The translations under genes and the position numbers were made by a program. From assembly GCA_038496445.1 (NCBI GenBank), contig JALMLS010000627.1:124001-188000 (forward strand): a stretch of DNA of 64,000 nt, given 5' to 3'. Shown here one piece after another: positions 1-10,407 of this stretch; position 1 is the stretch's first letter; each line of letters starts with the position of its first letter. Under the pieces are notes generated by a model. That model searched no databases and was not told the DNA's origin. It saw only the letters and a program-made list of their open reading frames with translations. This DNA is from Trichosphaerium sp. ATCC 40318. Its lineage: Eukaryota > Discosea > Flabellinia > Trichosidae.

Positions 1-172
1 CCTACTAAGCGCTTTGTAACCTGCGACGAAATAGGTACTCGAATGAATTACTCTTATTTTTTTTTGACATAACTGTTTGATAGGAGGAATGGTTACGTTT
101 TTGTGTTCTCCTGCTGCAAACAATATCACAGGTTCTGAAATGATGATGGACGGCGGTTGGAGTGCTGTGTAA
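1..172 (+). CDS. Short-chain dehydrogenase/reductase, C-terminal end
   Basis: This is the 3' end of a gene that begins left of the window. Two exons (1-34 and 84-172) flank a 49-nt GT-AG intron. The spliced peptide ends with FLCSPAANNITGSEMMMDGG followed by WSAV and a stop. That is the typical SDR tail (loss of a strand, then ITG..(M/I)..DGGW), which closes the NAD(P) Rossmann subunit and contributes to the dimer or tetramer interface. Substrate cannot be inferred because the cofactor motif and the catalytic Tyr-x-x-x-Lys lie outside the window. The C-terminus carries no organelle-targeting signal that I can see. Confidence 0.85.
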
Positions 173-428
173 AACGGTATTTATTGTTTATGATATCAAA
201 CAACAAGGAAAACTGGTAATACACGTGCTTTATAAAACAATCTCACGTTTACTATTTTTATTTAATTTTGTATGTACAACTTTACATCAGGTTTCTTCTT
301 CTTTTCAACATAATTACAAATCGTTAGCTTTTAGTTTCGTTAACATTTTAGTGTTGATATTTATAGCAATTGTTCGTCTCGCTTTACACCACAGGTACTG
401 AGAAAATGATCCCTTTTTGAAAATCGCG

Positions 429-1259
429 TCAGAAAAACAAAAAGTTTTTGCTGTTGGTAAAGCGTACCACATTTTTTTTCTTGGTGCACAAAGGTAAAGG
501 GGTAAGGACATGCGGATGGTGGTAATAGAATGTTGCCCGATCTTGGCTCTGCATTAGATCTCTAAATATAATAACTATACTGTGATGCATAGAAAGCGCT
601 TCACTAGAGATGTCACCACTCTCCACAAAGTTCTCAAGCCTATTTCAAAAGAAATAGGTAAGATACACGTTTTTTTTTCGGAAAGAAAACAAAACTCCGA
701 AGAGTTTTTAGCGTCTTACCCTTTCCAGTTGATATAGAAGTACGCATAGTACGTTGGAACCTCCTCCAATGTATTTGGACCTCGTACTACAGATACACGT
801 ATCACGTGTGCGTAACGTTCTCGCCAATGAGACATATCACCAATACCAGTAAGTACTGATGTAGAAAACGTTTTTAGGAACTTTTTTACGCGTCCGTGAT
901 TGTCTACGAGCTAAAAAAGAGTTACCACTGCATCCAAAAATAACTCATAAAAAAAGACGTATTGAAAGGAACAAAAAAAAACAAGGTTTTAAAATGTGGT
1001 CTACAACCGACGCTTTTACGTGTGGTTGTTTTCCGTACCTGTACGTATACATCCTTGTTCATCGGGCCGCCCCAATATCCGCCATGTATGTACACGGCAT
1101 CTTCTGGAATGTCGATAGTGATAAGTCTTAAATAGCACCTTGTGATATCAAAGTTTCGGCCACCATGCTTTACAAAAGTATGGAATTAGATAAGATAGCC
1201 ATTAAAACTATCGTACATTGTCTACACTTTCACCTATTGGCGTAACTGATTCAACAAGA
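429..1259 (-). CDS. Hypothetical multi-exon gene
   Basis: Not recognised. On the minus strand four exons splice in frame with GTACGA, GTACGG and GTAAGA donors. They run about 1216-1259 and upstream (LVESVTPIGESVDN), 1046-1167 (HGGRNFDITRC... to MNKDVYVQ), 722-913 (LVDNHGRVKKFL... to FYINWKG) and 429-645. The region VYIHGGYWGG looks like a beta-rich globular segment, but I cannot name a family. The 5' start was not found, because open frames exist on both strands between 1165 and 1390. The last exon ends in a low-complexity tail, so the true stop may be earlier. The in-frame exon junctions support a real gene; its function is unknown. Confidence 0.4.
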
Positions 1260-1976
1260 GTTATCCTATGAAGAAATAGCCAATTTGCTTCATGCTTTTG
1301 AGAAACACGATGCCATTGCTTCTATTTGTCATGTGTTAGCGCTGTCTCTTAATATTTTTGGCAAATGCCTGGTTATTAATAAAAACGAATAAATCTATTG
1401 AAGCGGTAGACGCTTTGGTTTACAAAACATGTCAGGATGGTGCTTGGCTAGCGTTATAAAAGATTTTTTTAACTTATGGGAATACTTGTTCCACTTACGT
1501 TTACACAAGCACAAGTTCGCTTCAAGTAGCAATCCAGGTTGTAAAATATTTGTAATAAGATGTCATCTGGGTACGGGAGTGGGCACGAGCTTCGTAATAT
1601 TGTTTTTGTCGTCTGAGCTCTCTTTACTTCACTGCTATGGGTTGTAGACATTGTAAAATACCAAGAAGTCTAAGAACAAGCGTTCGGGCTTTCAGTATTA
1701 CTTAAAAAACTATGAGTTTTCATAGCACGAGCGTAGGTTGACTTAGTTACGCGTTTTCTCTTAAGACAGGAAAAAATGCAGGCGTAAGACATCAAAAGGT
1801 GGCTTAAACTGTTTTTGTTCCGAAAAATTCACATTATTTTTTGTAAGACCAAACTGAAGCGTCCCAATTCTTAACTTGGGCTTTTTTTTTGGAAAAAATA
1901 AGCTGTCAAGAGGCTAGCCAATAAAATTATAAATTGAAAAAGGACAGTAGCTAAAAGAGCATACTACACGCTAAAT
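1260..1976. other. Unassigned interval before the expansin gene
   Basis: No gene could be supported here. A plus-strand frame starting with a good CACCATG context at 1165 runs to 1243, meets a TAA, and then stays open in the same frame to 1389 (LSYEEIANLLHAFEKHDAIA). This could be a decayed exon pair or chance. T-rich and A-rich tracts follow to the expansin start. Confidence 0.3.
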
Positions 1977-4236
1977 ATGAACAAGGCCATTTTATTTACA
2001 GTATTGTACAGGTATGCCCGACGAAACAAACCAAAAAAAAAAAGGTACTAATGCATAAATATAGCGTTTTTATTTGTACTGCGTACGCTACTACGCTCAC
2101 AGATATGACTGGGACACTTTTCACCGACACAGGCGCAGAAAACGCTTTGGTACGTAAACGCGTATTAAAACATTGTTCTCACAGTTCATAGATGACACAG
2201 TACGGCACATGTACGGGCTATTGTTTTTGTGTGCAAAGTTCCAAACTAAAACAATGCCGTAGTTAATGGCGGTAATGGCCCTTGTGGGTTCGGTTCCATA
2301 GGTGGCGAAGCTTGGACTCCAGCTGGAGCTGCTGTAGAGTCAGGTTTGTGAACTCTTTTCCAAAACACCCCACATCCTTCCTAAAAGTTACCATCGCAGG
2401 AGAAACTGGCATGTACACTGTAGCGATTGGTCCTTCAGCGGTTAGTGCTTGTGTTTTTGAGAAACAAAAAACTTTTTCAAAAAGAAGTGTCACATCACTT
2501 GTACTCACGTTACCTAACTAGAATGACTTTGTCTTAAAATGTGGTATGTGTGCCGAGATGACTGTTAAAGGAGACTTTGGATCAGGCTCAACGAATTGTC
2601 CTACGAGCATTCCATGGAACAAGGTATTAATAATAATTACAACATGTCACGTGATTAACGTTTTTTTTTTTTTCGGCAGCCTTTGTTGATTTTTGCAGCA
2701 AACCTATGTCCAGAGTGTGATAGCTTTAAAGTTGACTTGGCTATAGCACCTACGGGTCAATGTGCAATAGATTGGAAAGCTGTGCCTTGTCCAACGTCAG
2801 GTTAGATCGTATTAACATGGTTCTTTATCTAACATCGATATTAGGTAACATACAATTGAGCGTCAAGGAAAATAATATTTATGATCAACAAATTCTTTTG
2901 AGAAACCACAAGTTTCCAGTCCAATCAATGGAAGTTAACTTACCTGTGCGTATAATTTACATACGTGTATGGTTCTTTTGATTAACGAATTTGATTGTTT
3001 AGAGTGGTTGGAAGACTATGACACGTGATAATGCCCAAAACCGGTTCAGAGATGGAAGTTGGTTTGGATTACTTCCTTTGGAAGCTAGGATTACTTCTAT
3101 TTTCGGTGAAGTGCAGCCATTTACTATTGTACAACAAATGTATGATCGAGCACCAGCCTTCATTGATATCGGTGTACAGTTCTCAACAGGTCCTGGAGGA
3201 TCAGTACGGCCCAAAAACCCCATTAAACTTATCTGACTGTTTTTTTGATAGACTACTGCACCATCAACGGATGCTCCTACAGAAACACCAACAGCTGCAA
3301 CCCAAACACCTACGACAGTAGCAGCCCCTGTTATGCCAACAACTGCGAGTCCTCCAACAGAAGCAGTAACAATGGCACCAAGTGTTTGCGAGAATACGGG
3401 TAGGCTTGTTTATGAGGATAGCTTTCAAAACGGTTTTTCTGAACAGAGTTGGGATAGTGTTGCAACGTACGTCCTTTGGAGTTTTTATTTTAAGGGGTAG
3501 TTCTAATGTCTACACAGACAAGTTATTAGTCCTGTAAGATGTGGTCTAAGGTCTCTTAAAGTATCATTCCAAGAAGCATGGGCAGGCGCTAAGTTTGTTT
3601 GCAAGGACGTAAGCTGCTTCTAATACCAAGTCGTTTTGTTTATCGCAGTTGTTTAGAACGCTCAGTGTATTCCTTCCACTTCTACAATATATTTCTGGTT
3701 AAGATCATCAAAGACTGTTACTATCCAAATGGGAGCATATATTTCAAATATTGACACTGTAGCAGATGGTGCTAAAGCTCCTACGCCTACATTTATTCCT
3801 GCCGACACGTGGACAGAGGTACTTCTTAAACGACCTATTACTGAGCTACGTCTTGTACTAATATTCGTTACCAGGTTTCTGTCTCTGTTCAAGATCTCAG
3901 CGGCGGTGAAGTCGGAGACGCAAGAGGGATTATGTACGTCAGTTGTGCTTCAGATGTATTTTTTTGTTTGTTTAAAAGTGTTATTGATGAGGTTTGTGTA
4001 GGGTACAACTAGCTACTGATGACTTGGCTGATCTCTTCTTTGATCAATTAAGGCTCTTATCTGAATCTCAACTACCAACAGTTAGTGTGCGTTGACGTTT
4101 TTTTGGTTTATTGTAGTTGATGTTTTTACTTATTTTATTATTTTCTTAGCCGAATTCTGCCTTTATGAGCTCTTCTGGTGTCTTGAATTTTACTATCTAT
4201 CTATTGATGGCAGCTCTATTGGTTTTTATTATGTAG
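1977..4236 (+). CDS. Expansin-like wall protein with second C-terminal domain and hydrophobic anchor
   Basis: Fourteen exons can be spliced in frame (1977-2011, 2103-2149, 2263-2343, 2388-2440, 2522-2623, 2680-2800, 2845-2945, 3003-3203, 3252-3465, 3518-3608, 3657-3818, 3875-3933, 4002-4080, 4150-4236). After a short N-terminus comes a double-psi beta-barrel (NGPCGFGS, CGMCAEM, FAANLCPECDSFKVDLA, WKAVPCP) and then the expansin C-terminal carbohydrate-binding domain (LSVKE, LLRNHKFPVQSMEV). Expansins loosen cellulose-type walls without hydrolysis. Next is a Thr/Pro-rich linker (3252-3390) and a jelly-roll-like domain (VYEDSFQNGFSEQSW ... DTWTEVSVSVQDLSG). The protein ends in a purely hydrophobic tail (YLLMAALLVFIM), as expected for GPI anchoring. 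The N-terminal exon MNKAILFTVLY is a weak signal sequence, and exon 2 is oddly basic. Confidence 0.82.
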
Positions 4237-4509
4237 ATTAATTATCAAACTCGATATTCTTTTTTTTTTTTACTTTGTTTCACAATCCAAAATTACAATT
4301 AGTGTTAACAGAAATATAAACTCTTTCCAAACACCCAAACTTTAATGCATTTAATACAATTCATATACCAAAAACAGTGTCCGCCTACTTAGTATGGCAG
4401 CCAGTAAAAAGCGAAGCATCTACGACTGTTGTAGCTACACATTCACGCAGTGCAGAAATACTTTGTGTTCTTTCTTTTTTTTTTTCCAGTTTTATTTGGT
4501 TTGATTGTG

Positions 4510-6375
4510 TTACGATAGAATACTGTAAGGGTTACTCGATACCGGTTTTTTTGAATTGCCCGAAGATTTCTTTTTACGCCTTCTTTTCTTTGGTTGAGAT
4601 GATTTATATTGTTTTCTAATAAACTCCTCAGCTATGCTCTTGCACTCGTCCTCAAAGTTAATGGCTTGCTTATCAAGAGCTTCCATGACGTCGCATTCGG
4701 TCTCTTCACAGTAATCCTCATAAGCGTCTAAGGCGCAAGGTAAATACAAAGAGAAAGGTGAACAAGAGCAACTGTTACCTTGGAACAAGTAATTTGCAAA
4801 CTTTGAGTATGCTTTTGGGGTTATTTCTCCATACTTCAACAAGCAATTAGTAATGCTTATGTACCATTTTATACGATACCTTGCTTCTTATACCATCAAG
4901 TCTGTTCACGTTTTCAATAAAAGGTCTCAAAGACTTGACAGAATCTTCACGGACTTTCATCTCTAGAAAAAAATTAGTAGCAATAAAACCTGTCTTTCTT
5001 TGCCTTCAGCGTATGAGGAGAATTGAATATCTACTGAAATATTCTCTGTTGAACCCTGTAATTGTATGAGATGAGCACGTGACTAAAAAAAAGATAAAAC
5101 CGTACTTGCTTGAACCTTGCATTCTTGATTTTGAAGATTGCTCTTATTTGTATTGGTTAATATAAAATTGAAGCTGAGTCTACTCGTTTGTTACCTATTG
5201 TTTTTACCAGCCCTGAACTCTTTTTTAGGCTTTATTATAATACCTTCCATAATATTGTCATCAATTGGGGGTAATCCATACGTTGCTGGAATGGTTGTGG
5301 TTTTCCTATTTTAAGATTAACTTTGCTAGCAATGTGAAGTAGGATGTACTTTATGTCGAAGTTGAGGCATTCCGCAAGCGTTCCTAAACCCGTGTTCAAT
5401 ATCTTGGATCTAATTACATATTCCATGTACCTTCGAAGAGCTTAGGAGCAGTTTTTAGTCCGACTTCAGCGGCAAGGCGTTCAACATGTTCGAAATCAAT
5501 AAACCTACGTTCTTCACATACAACCTCAATGTCAAAACAATGAAAATCCCGCCCTGGGTGATAATACACCTACAGATTTGTAATCAATAAACGAAATAGA
5601 AACAAGCACACTGAAAATGACACTTACTCCTTGTTGTATAATGGAAGCTTTTTCTCTTTTAACATGTTCGTGTGGATACCTTCCTAAATCATTCTCAGAA
5701 TGGACTGGCGACATCGAATTGTGTGTAGTTTGATAGTAGATAAAACATGCCTCCAAACATCTCGCCGAATACCAAGATAGCTCGGATATCTTTACCCAAG
5801 AAGTCTTTTACTGAAGAAAATAAGGACTTAATCGCATCTCCATATTTGTCGATGACAAGTTGAAATTGATAGAACTCTTCGTATTCCATAAGAACCTACT
5901 TGTTGGTTAGCTTCTATTTTACATGTATAGTGTGTTGTTACATACTGTAGTTCTCTTTGCTACGCGAATAGTTTTGCCATCAGTGATGATGCAAAAGTTG
6001 CAGCCGTGAATCTACACGCCTTTTTGAACAAAAAATCTTACTTGTAAAAAAAGGCGTAAAAAATGATTCTATTTCACCGGCTTTTTGCGTATGACTCGAA
6101 ACGAGAGTCACGTACTTTCTCTAGAGCTATCCAAGTACTGTCTACTACAGAATGAGGGAGTTTCGCCTTTTTTAAAGTTAACTTCGACCAAAGCACCTCA
6201 CTCGTACTATACGGCGCTGTAATGGAGCGTGTATTTTTTGATAAGCCGACCAACAAAGATGAACGTGAGACGTTGCCATTTAAACCAAACCTGCAAACTT
6301 TTGTACATTTGACTTTTTTTCGGATTTCATTGAATCGCTTCCAAACTTTTTCTTCGTCCAAGAGTTCACTGTATG
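4510..6375 (-). CDS. RNA ligase (DRB0094/Rnl-type nucleotidyltransferase)
   Basis: The spliced minus-strand protein shows the motifs of the covalent nucleotidyltransferase superfamily in order. Motif I is EKIHGCNF (the lysine is AMPylated; junction at 6115/6011). Later come VFGEMFGG joined to RYPHEHVKR (motif III region), IMEGIIIKPKKEF (motif IV, ~5220-5260) and KIKNARFK (motif V, ~5110). Such enzymes seal 3'-OH/5'-PO4 RNA ends using ATP. The last exon (to 4510) adds an acidic, then strongly basic tail (PKKRRRKKK), a plausible nuclear signal. Two introns appear to use GC donors: after VFGEMFG at ~5760 and after SSYAE at ~5005. The start is unresolved: the upstream exon 6116-6375 is open but not clearly ligase-like until TWIALEK. 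Confidence 0.75.
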
Positions 6376-6689
6376 GGTATGAACATTAAAAAAAGTCTTG
6401 GTACCGTTGATACCAATACGAGTTAAGAGTGGGGTACATCAATAAGCCTTTAATGGCGTACAAAGGCAATAGTACAGTACATAGTAGTTAAACAACATTA
6501 AGACGCTCACAGTGACACTGTCTTGAGCTCTGAATAAGATTATAATAGTAGATATTTGTAATATACATTCTATCGCCACTAAATACCTTACTGTCATTTC
6601 GGGCGTAATAAAAATACACTAGACACAAAAAAGTCAGGAAGCGAAAAAAAGTGAGAAGGTGTTAAAAAAGTTGTTTTTGTTTGGTAGAG

Positions 6690-7130
6690 AGCCATTACCT
6701 GGACAATAGATTGAACTAAATTCCCTGGTTCTGATATATTAATATCTCCAACAGCAATGTAAATAGCACCACGGTGTTTTATCTACAATCAAGTTAATAA
6801 TAAAGGCTTTGAAGAAGCAAGAGCATTGTGCTGATTTTTGATAAAATAGGAATTTTTGTGGTTGTACCAATGTGCCTCTTGTGTATCCCATACCGTGTTG
6901 CCAATGTGGTACGTGGTTTATAGAGTCTCTAGAATTGGTATGTTAGAAAATTTGAATAAAAAAAGAAGCGTAACTGTTTCATCAAGCGTGTAACATCGCT
7001 GGTATTCGCTCGTCGCCATTTGCCAAGTTCCATCGCACATTTTTTTAATTTTGTGTAGTGTACAGAAAGTGTATGATGTGTAAGCAAAATTGCTGAGTTG
7101 ACTGTTATATATACTAGCGTAGCTAGACAT
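6690..7130 (-). CDS. Hypothetical gene fragment
   Basis: Not recognised. A possible start is ATG at 7130 (MSSYASIYNSQLSNFAY). Two better exons follow: NHVPHWQHGMGYTRGTL (about 6848-6910, GTACAA donor) joined in phase to IKHRGAIYIAVGDINIS (about 6705-6783, GTAATG donor). The exon junction is consistent, but the first exons are ambiguous. It might be an upstream part of the RNA-ligase gene or a separate small gene. Confidence 0.35.
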
Positions 7131-7238
7131 CTTGTGGGTGAATACGTATATGACTACAAAACACTATGAGAATCCGACAAAAAAGCAGAAAAATTACTTT
7201 CTACAAGCAAAGAAAAGCAAGTCCAGAATGACACTATT

Positions 7239-8310
7239 TCATAGAAGCTGCAAAAGAGTTCGTACTTGATAAAACTGGAATTTGAGCGGAAGGAATCCTG
7301 ACAGATAACTAGAAGTAATTGAGAAGGAGATCAAGTTAATTTTCTTGGTATAACGGTAAGGTGTGTACCTGAACTCTAAAGTCTGGAAGATGATCAATTT
7401 AAAGAAAATTGTACAGACTCCTGAAGGATGATGTTTACTCTGAGTGATAGGTAAATGCCTGATTCCAAACAAAAATAGATAGGCGATATATCTGAAAAAG
7501 ATAAGTAAGTAATAATCTGACATAAAAAAATGTGACACGTGTCAAAATGATGTAAAAAAAAATGACCAAAAAAAAGATGTTAGGAAGCTTTACTCGCGTA
7601 TAGTTATCTTCAATTTTCACAAAAAATTCGGAAATGAGACATGGAAGTTGTGCCTTACGGAAAGAATATCATGACAAAGTTGCTCCAAGTGTGTAATACC
7701 GACAAATTGACTAAGAGATAAAATATATTGGATGCTATCACCAGACTCACGCCCATTGGGATCAAACCAATTCTATTACAGTTTTGAGTGTTGTTAAAGC
7801 GTATTAACGGTAGTTTTATGCGTTTAAATAGAGTTGTATATAGAAAATCAAAAAACCTTCTAAACCTACTCATGCTAGTTCTTTGGGTTTTTAGAAGTTT
7901 GAGAATGCATTAACGGTTTATGTGGTTAAGTTTACAGTGAAAATGGAATAATGGTTGCTAATACGTACGTTAACGCGCCTGGCTTGTTATCGCATAGTAA
8001 ATTAGCCAGTGAACGCTTGCACACCCAGTAAAACTCGAGTAAACTTGTAAATCCAACGCCATTACCCACAATACTGATTGAGGATAACCACAGAAGCGAT
8101 AGCGCTAATAAATATATGTTATAGTTCTGGTAATTCTAAAACTGTCAAAAAACGTTTGGAATGCGTCCATACTGTGCCATTAATGTTATAATTTTGTACT
8201 AGGAGTAATACAGAATGGTACAACCATAGAACAAACGCAAACCGGCGCCTTTCATTCTTTAACGGCGTAACAAGTTCTCCTATACGCCAAGAAACGCGTT
8301 GCAGTGTCAT
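7239..8310 (-). CDS. Predicted multi-pass membrane protein, unknown
   Basis: Three minus-strand exons join in phase. An N-terminal exon starts at 8310 (MTLQRVSWRIGELV ... LWLYHSVLLL, GTACAA donor). A second exon follows (NYQNYNIYLLALSLLWLSSI ... NKPGALT, GTACGT donor, about 7970-8130). The third is 7675-7873 (MSRFRRFFDFLYTTLF ... IPMGVSLVIASNIFYLL, GTAAGG donor). Hydrophobic stretches around YLLALSLLWLSSISIV and VSLVIASNIFYLLVNL look like membrane helices. Further hydrophobic frames lie between 7239 and 7620 but their splicing is not clear. No family recognised. Confidence 0.4.
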
Positions 8311-8470
8311 CCATACAGTAAGTTCGAAAAAACAGCAAGGAAAAAATCACGTTCAAAAAAAGTATGTTGATCCAAAAGTCGGTTAGAGTCAACTAAACAT
8401 TCACTCTTAGTACACACAGTACGCTCATTTAGGCTATAACAACAGTCACAACTTATCTTTTTCTTAAACA

Positions 8471-10225
8471 ATGACAAGCGTTACAGGTTAAGTGTAAGTT
8501 TTGTTTCGTTCATTCTTACGTCTACCAGGCGCTCCAAAAGATGGTTTATTAACGAAGGAACAACTAAAAACGTTTAATGAGGAAGGGTATTTGATAATAC
8601 CAAAATACTTTTCTAAGGAAGAGCTAGAACCAGTCATTTCATCAATAAACAAGGTGAGTCATCAAAACCAAAAAAAAAAGAAAAAAGTTTTCAAGTGCTA
8701 ACTGAAGGCCACTTTTTAAAGCTCGTCGATGATTTGGCAAGTGCGTTATATGATGCTGGTCTTATTAAGAGCAAATATGAGAATGAAGGCTTTTATACAA
8801 GGCTGACATGTATTGAGAAAGAGTACGTTTTTGGTTTTTTTGGTAACATTCATCAATATTGTAATATATCTCGCACTCACTCTACTAGGTACCCTGGTGC
8901 TTCTGTTGTACTACATTCAGATGGTGAGTTTCTTTAATCTTTTTCCTTCGAACTTTCTTAACCTCACGTGACCGAAAAGGTGTACTCACACCTGAAATCG
9001 CTAAATTGTGGACAACTCCAAGATTATTGGATATGGTACAGCAACTCATTGGTCCAAATATTGCTGGGTAAACTTGCTGCCCTCATTACATTGTTTAATA
9101 AGAGATTAGGCACCAAGTGTGGAACTTGCGTACAAAGACACCGCAAAACTCAGAAGCTACTGTTCCATGGCACCAAGGCAAGTTTTTGACTTAAATAAAT
9201 TTCTTGACATAAAAAAAGTAATGTTATACCAGACACTGCGTATTTGAATTCTGGTTGTGAGACTACGCTACAACCAACCGCCTGGATTCCTTTGATAGAT
9301 GCTACCGCTGAAAATGGGTGTATGCAAGTAATTGCTAAAGGTATAAGCCGCAAATATAGTGTGCTAAACTTGCTTAGGACATAAAACAGGAGAAGTACTA
9401 AAACACGAATGTTGCGTTCGTACGTTGTAGTTTAGTTAATTAAACTAGCTAAAATACCAACGAATAACTAAAGGTGATACTTGGTATATTGGTATCGAAG
9501 AAAAAGAGATGGAGAAGATGAAGGTATCGGAGGAAAACAACAACATGTTTTTCTTTTTGAATGAAAAAACCTCATAAAGATCGTTTAGGATCAAGAAATT
9601 GTAACATGCCCAGTGCCTATGGGTGGTATACTCCTAATCAACCAGCTTATTCCACATCGATCTCTAGAGAACAGCTCCAACAAAATAAGATGGAGTGTCG
9701 ATCTCAGGTAACGTCTTTTAGCACGTGATTTTCTTTTCTTCTGAATCTTTCGAAAACCTTACTATTTCAAAGTATTAATGGGTTTTTTTTCTGTAGGTGG
9801 CAAGATCCAAGTAAATATGACGGATTTTGGGGAGAAAAGAAAACAGTACTTTTTAGAAAAGATGGTAAAGACATCGAAAACATCGATTGGGGCACATTCT
9901 CAGATATTTCTCGGACGAAACAGCAAATGGAAACCTTAATGAAGATGGGTAAAGTCAGCAAAGAAGGTAAGTGCACGCGGACATATCGTACATACGCTAA
10001 CTTAAATAAAAACAACTTCATAAACTAAAAGTTTTTGTAGATTTGACTAAAAAATTTAACCCAATCATTTCTGGACCATGGATGGCTAGATGGCCAGTAA
10101 CGAATCATAATAAGCACTCTAAGGGTTAGTAAATATAAGAAGCATGTATTGTAAGTAACACTGTAACCGCAGGCTTTGCAGGTGATGGGATTTCGGGATG
10201 GCACAAAAAGAGCGTGTCTGCTTAA
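8471..10225 (+). CDS. Phytanoyl-CoA dioxygenase (PhyH) family oxygenase
   Basis: A non-haem Fe(II)/2-oxoglutarate oxygenase of the PhyH family. Exons start with MTSVT (8471-8486) and GAPKDGLLTKEQLKTFNEEG (8529-8653). They continue through LHSDGVLTPEIAKLW and VWNLRTKTPQNSEA to VPWHQDTAYLNSG, which carries the iron-binding HxD. The distal His lies in NQLIPHRSLENSS, and RWSVDLRWQDPSKYDG supplies the 2-oxoglutarate Arg region. The end is WHKKSVSA at 10225. The intron inside the HQD codon (about 9179-9233) uses a GC donor (CAAG/GCAAGT), fixed by conservation of HQD. One junction (8654-8694) is out of phase by a base with any AG acceptor, so it is either non-canonical or a sequence error. The substrate is unknown; no PTS1 signal is seen. 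Confidence 0.85.
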
Positions 10226-10407
10226 ACCATTTCTCTGCTTTCTCTTTACCTTTAAATTTTAGACGTAGTAAATCCTGATTAGAGCTTCTCAATAAACTTA
10301 GACTTAATTTAAATCATCGTTGTTATTTATTGCTATCTTACATTACAATCCGGGAATTATGAGAGTGGACTTTGTATTATCTCTTTTTTTTAAATCCAAT
10401 TTCTTTC

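Noticed and set aside
173-428. 79- and 65-codon frames downstream of the SDR stop
   Set aside because: AT-rich, hydrophobic by composition, no splice or start support.
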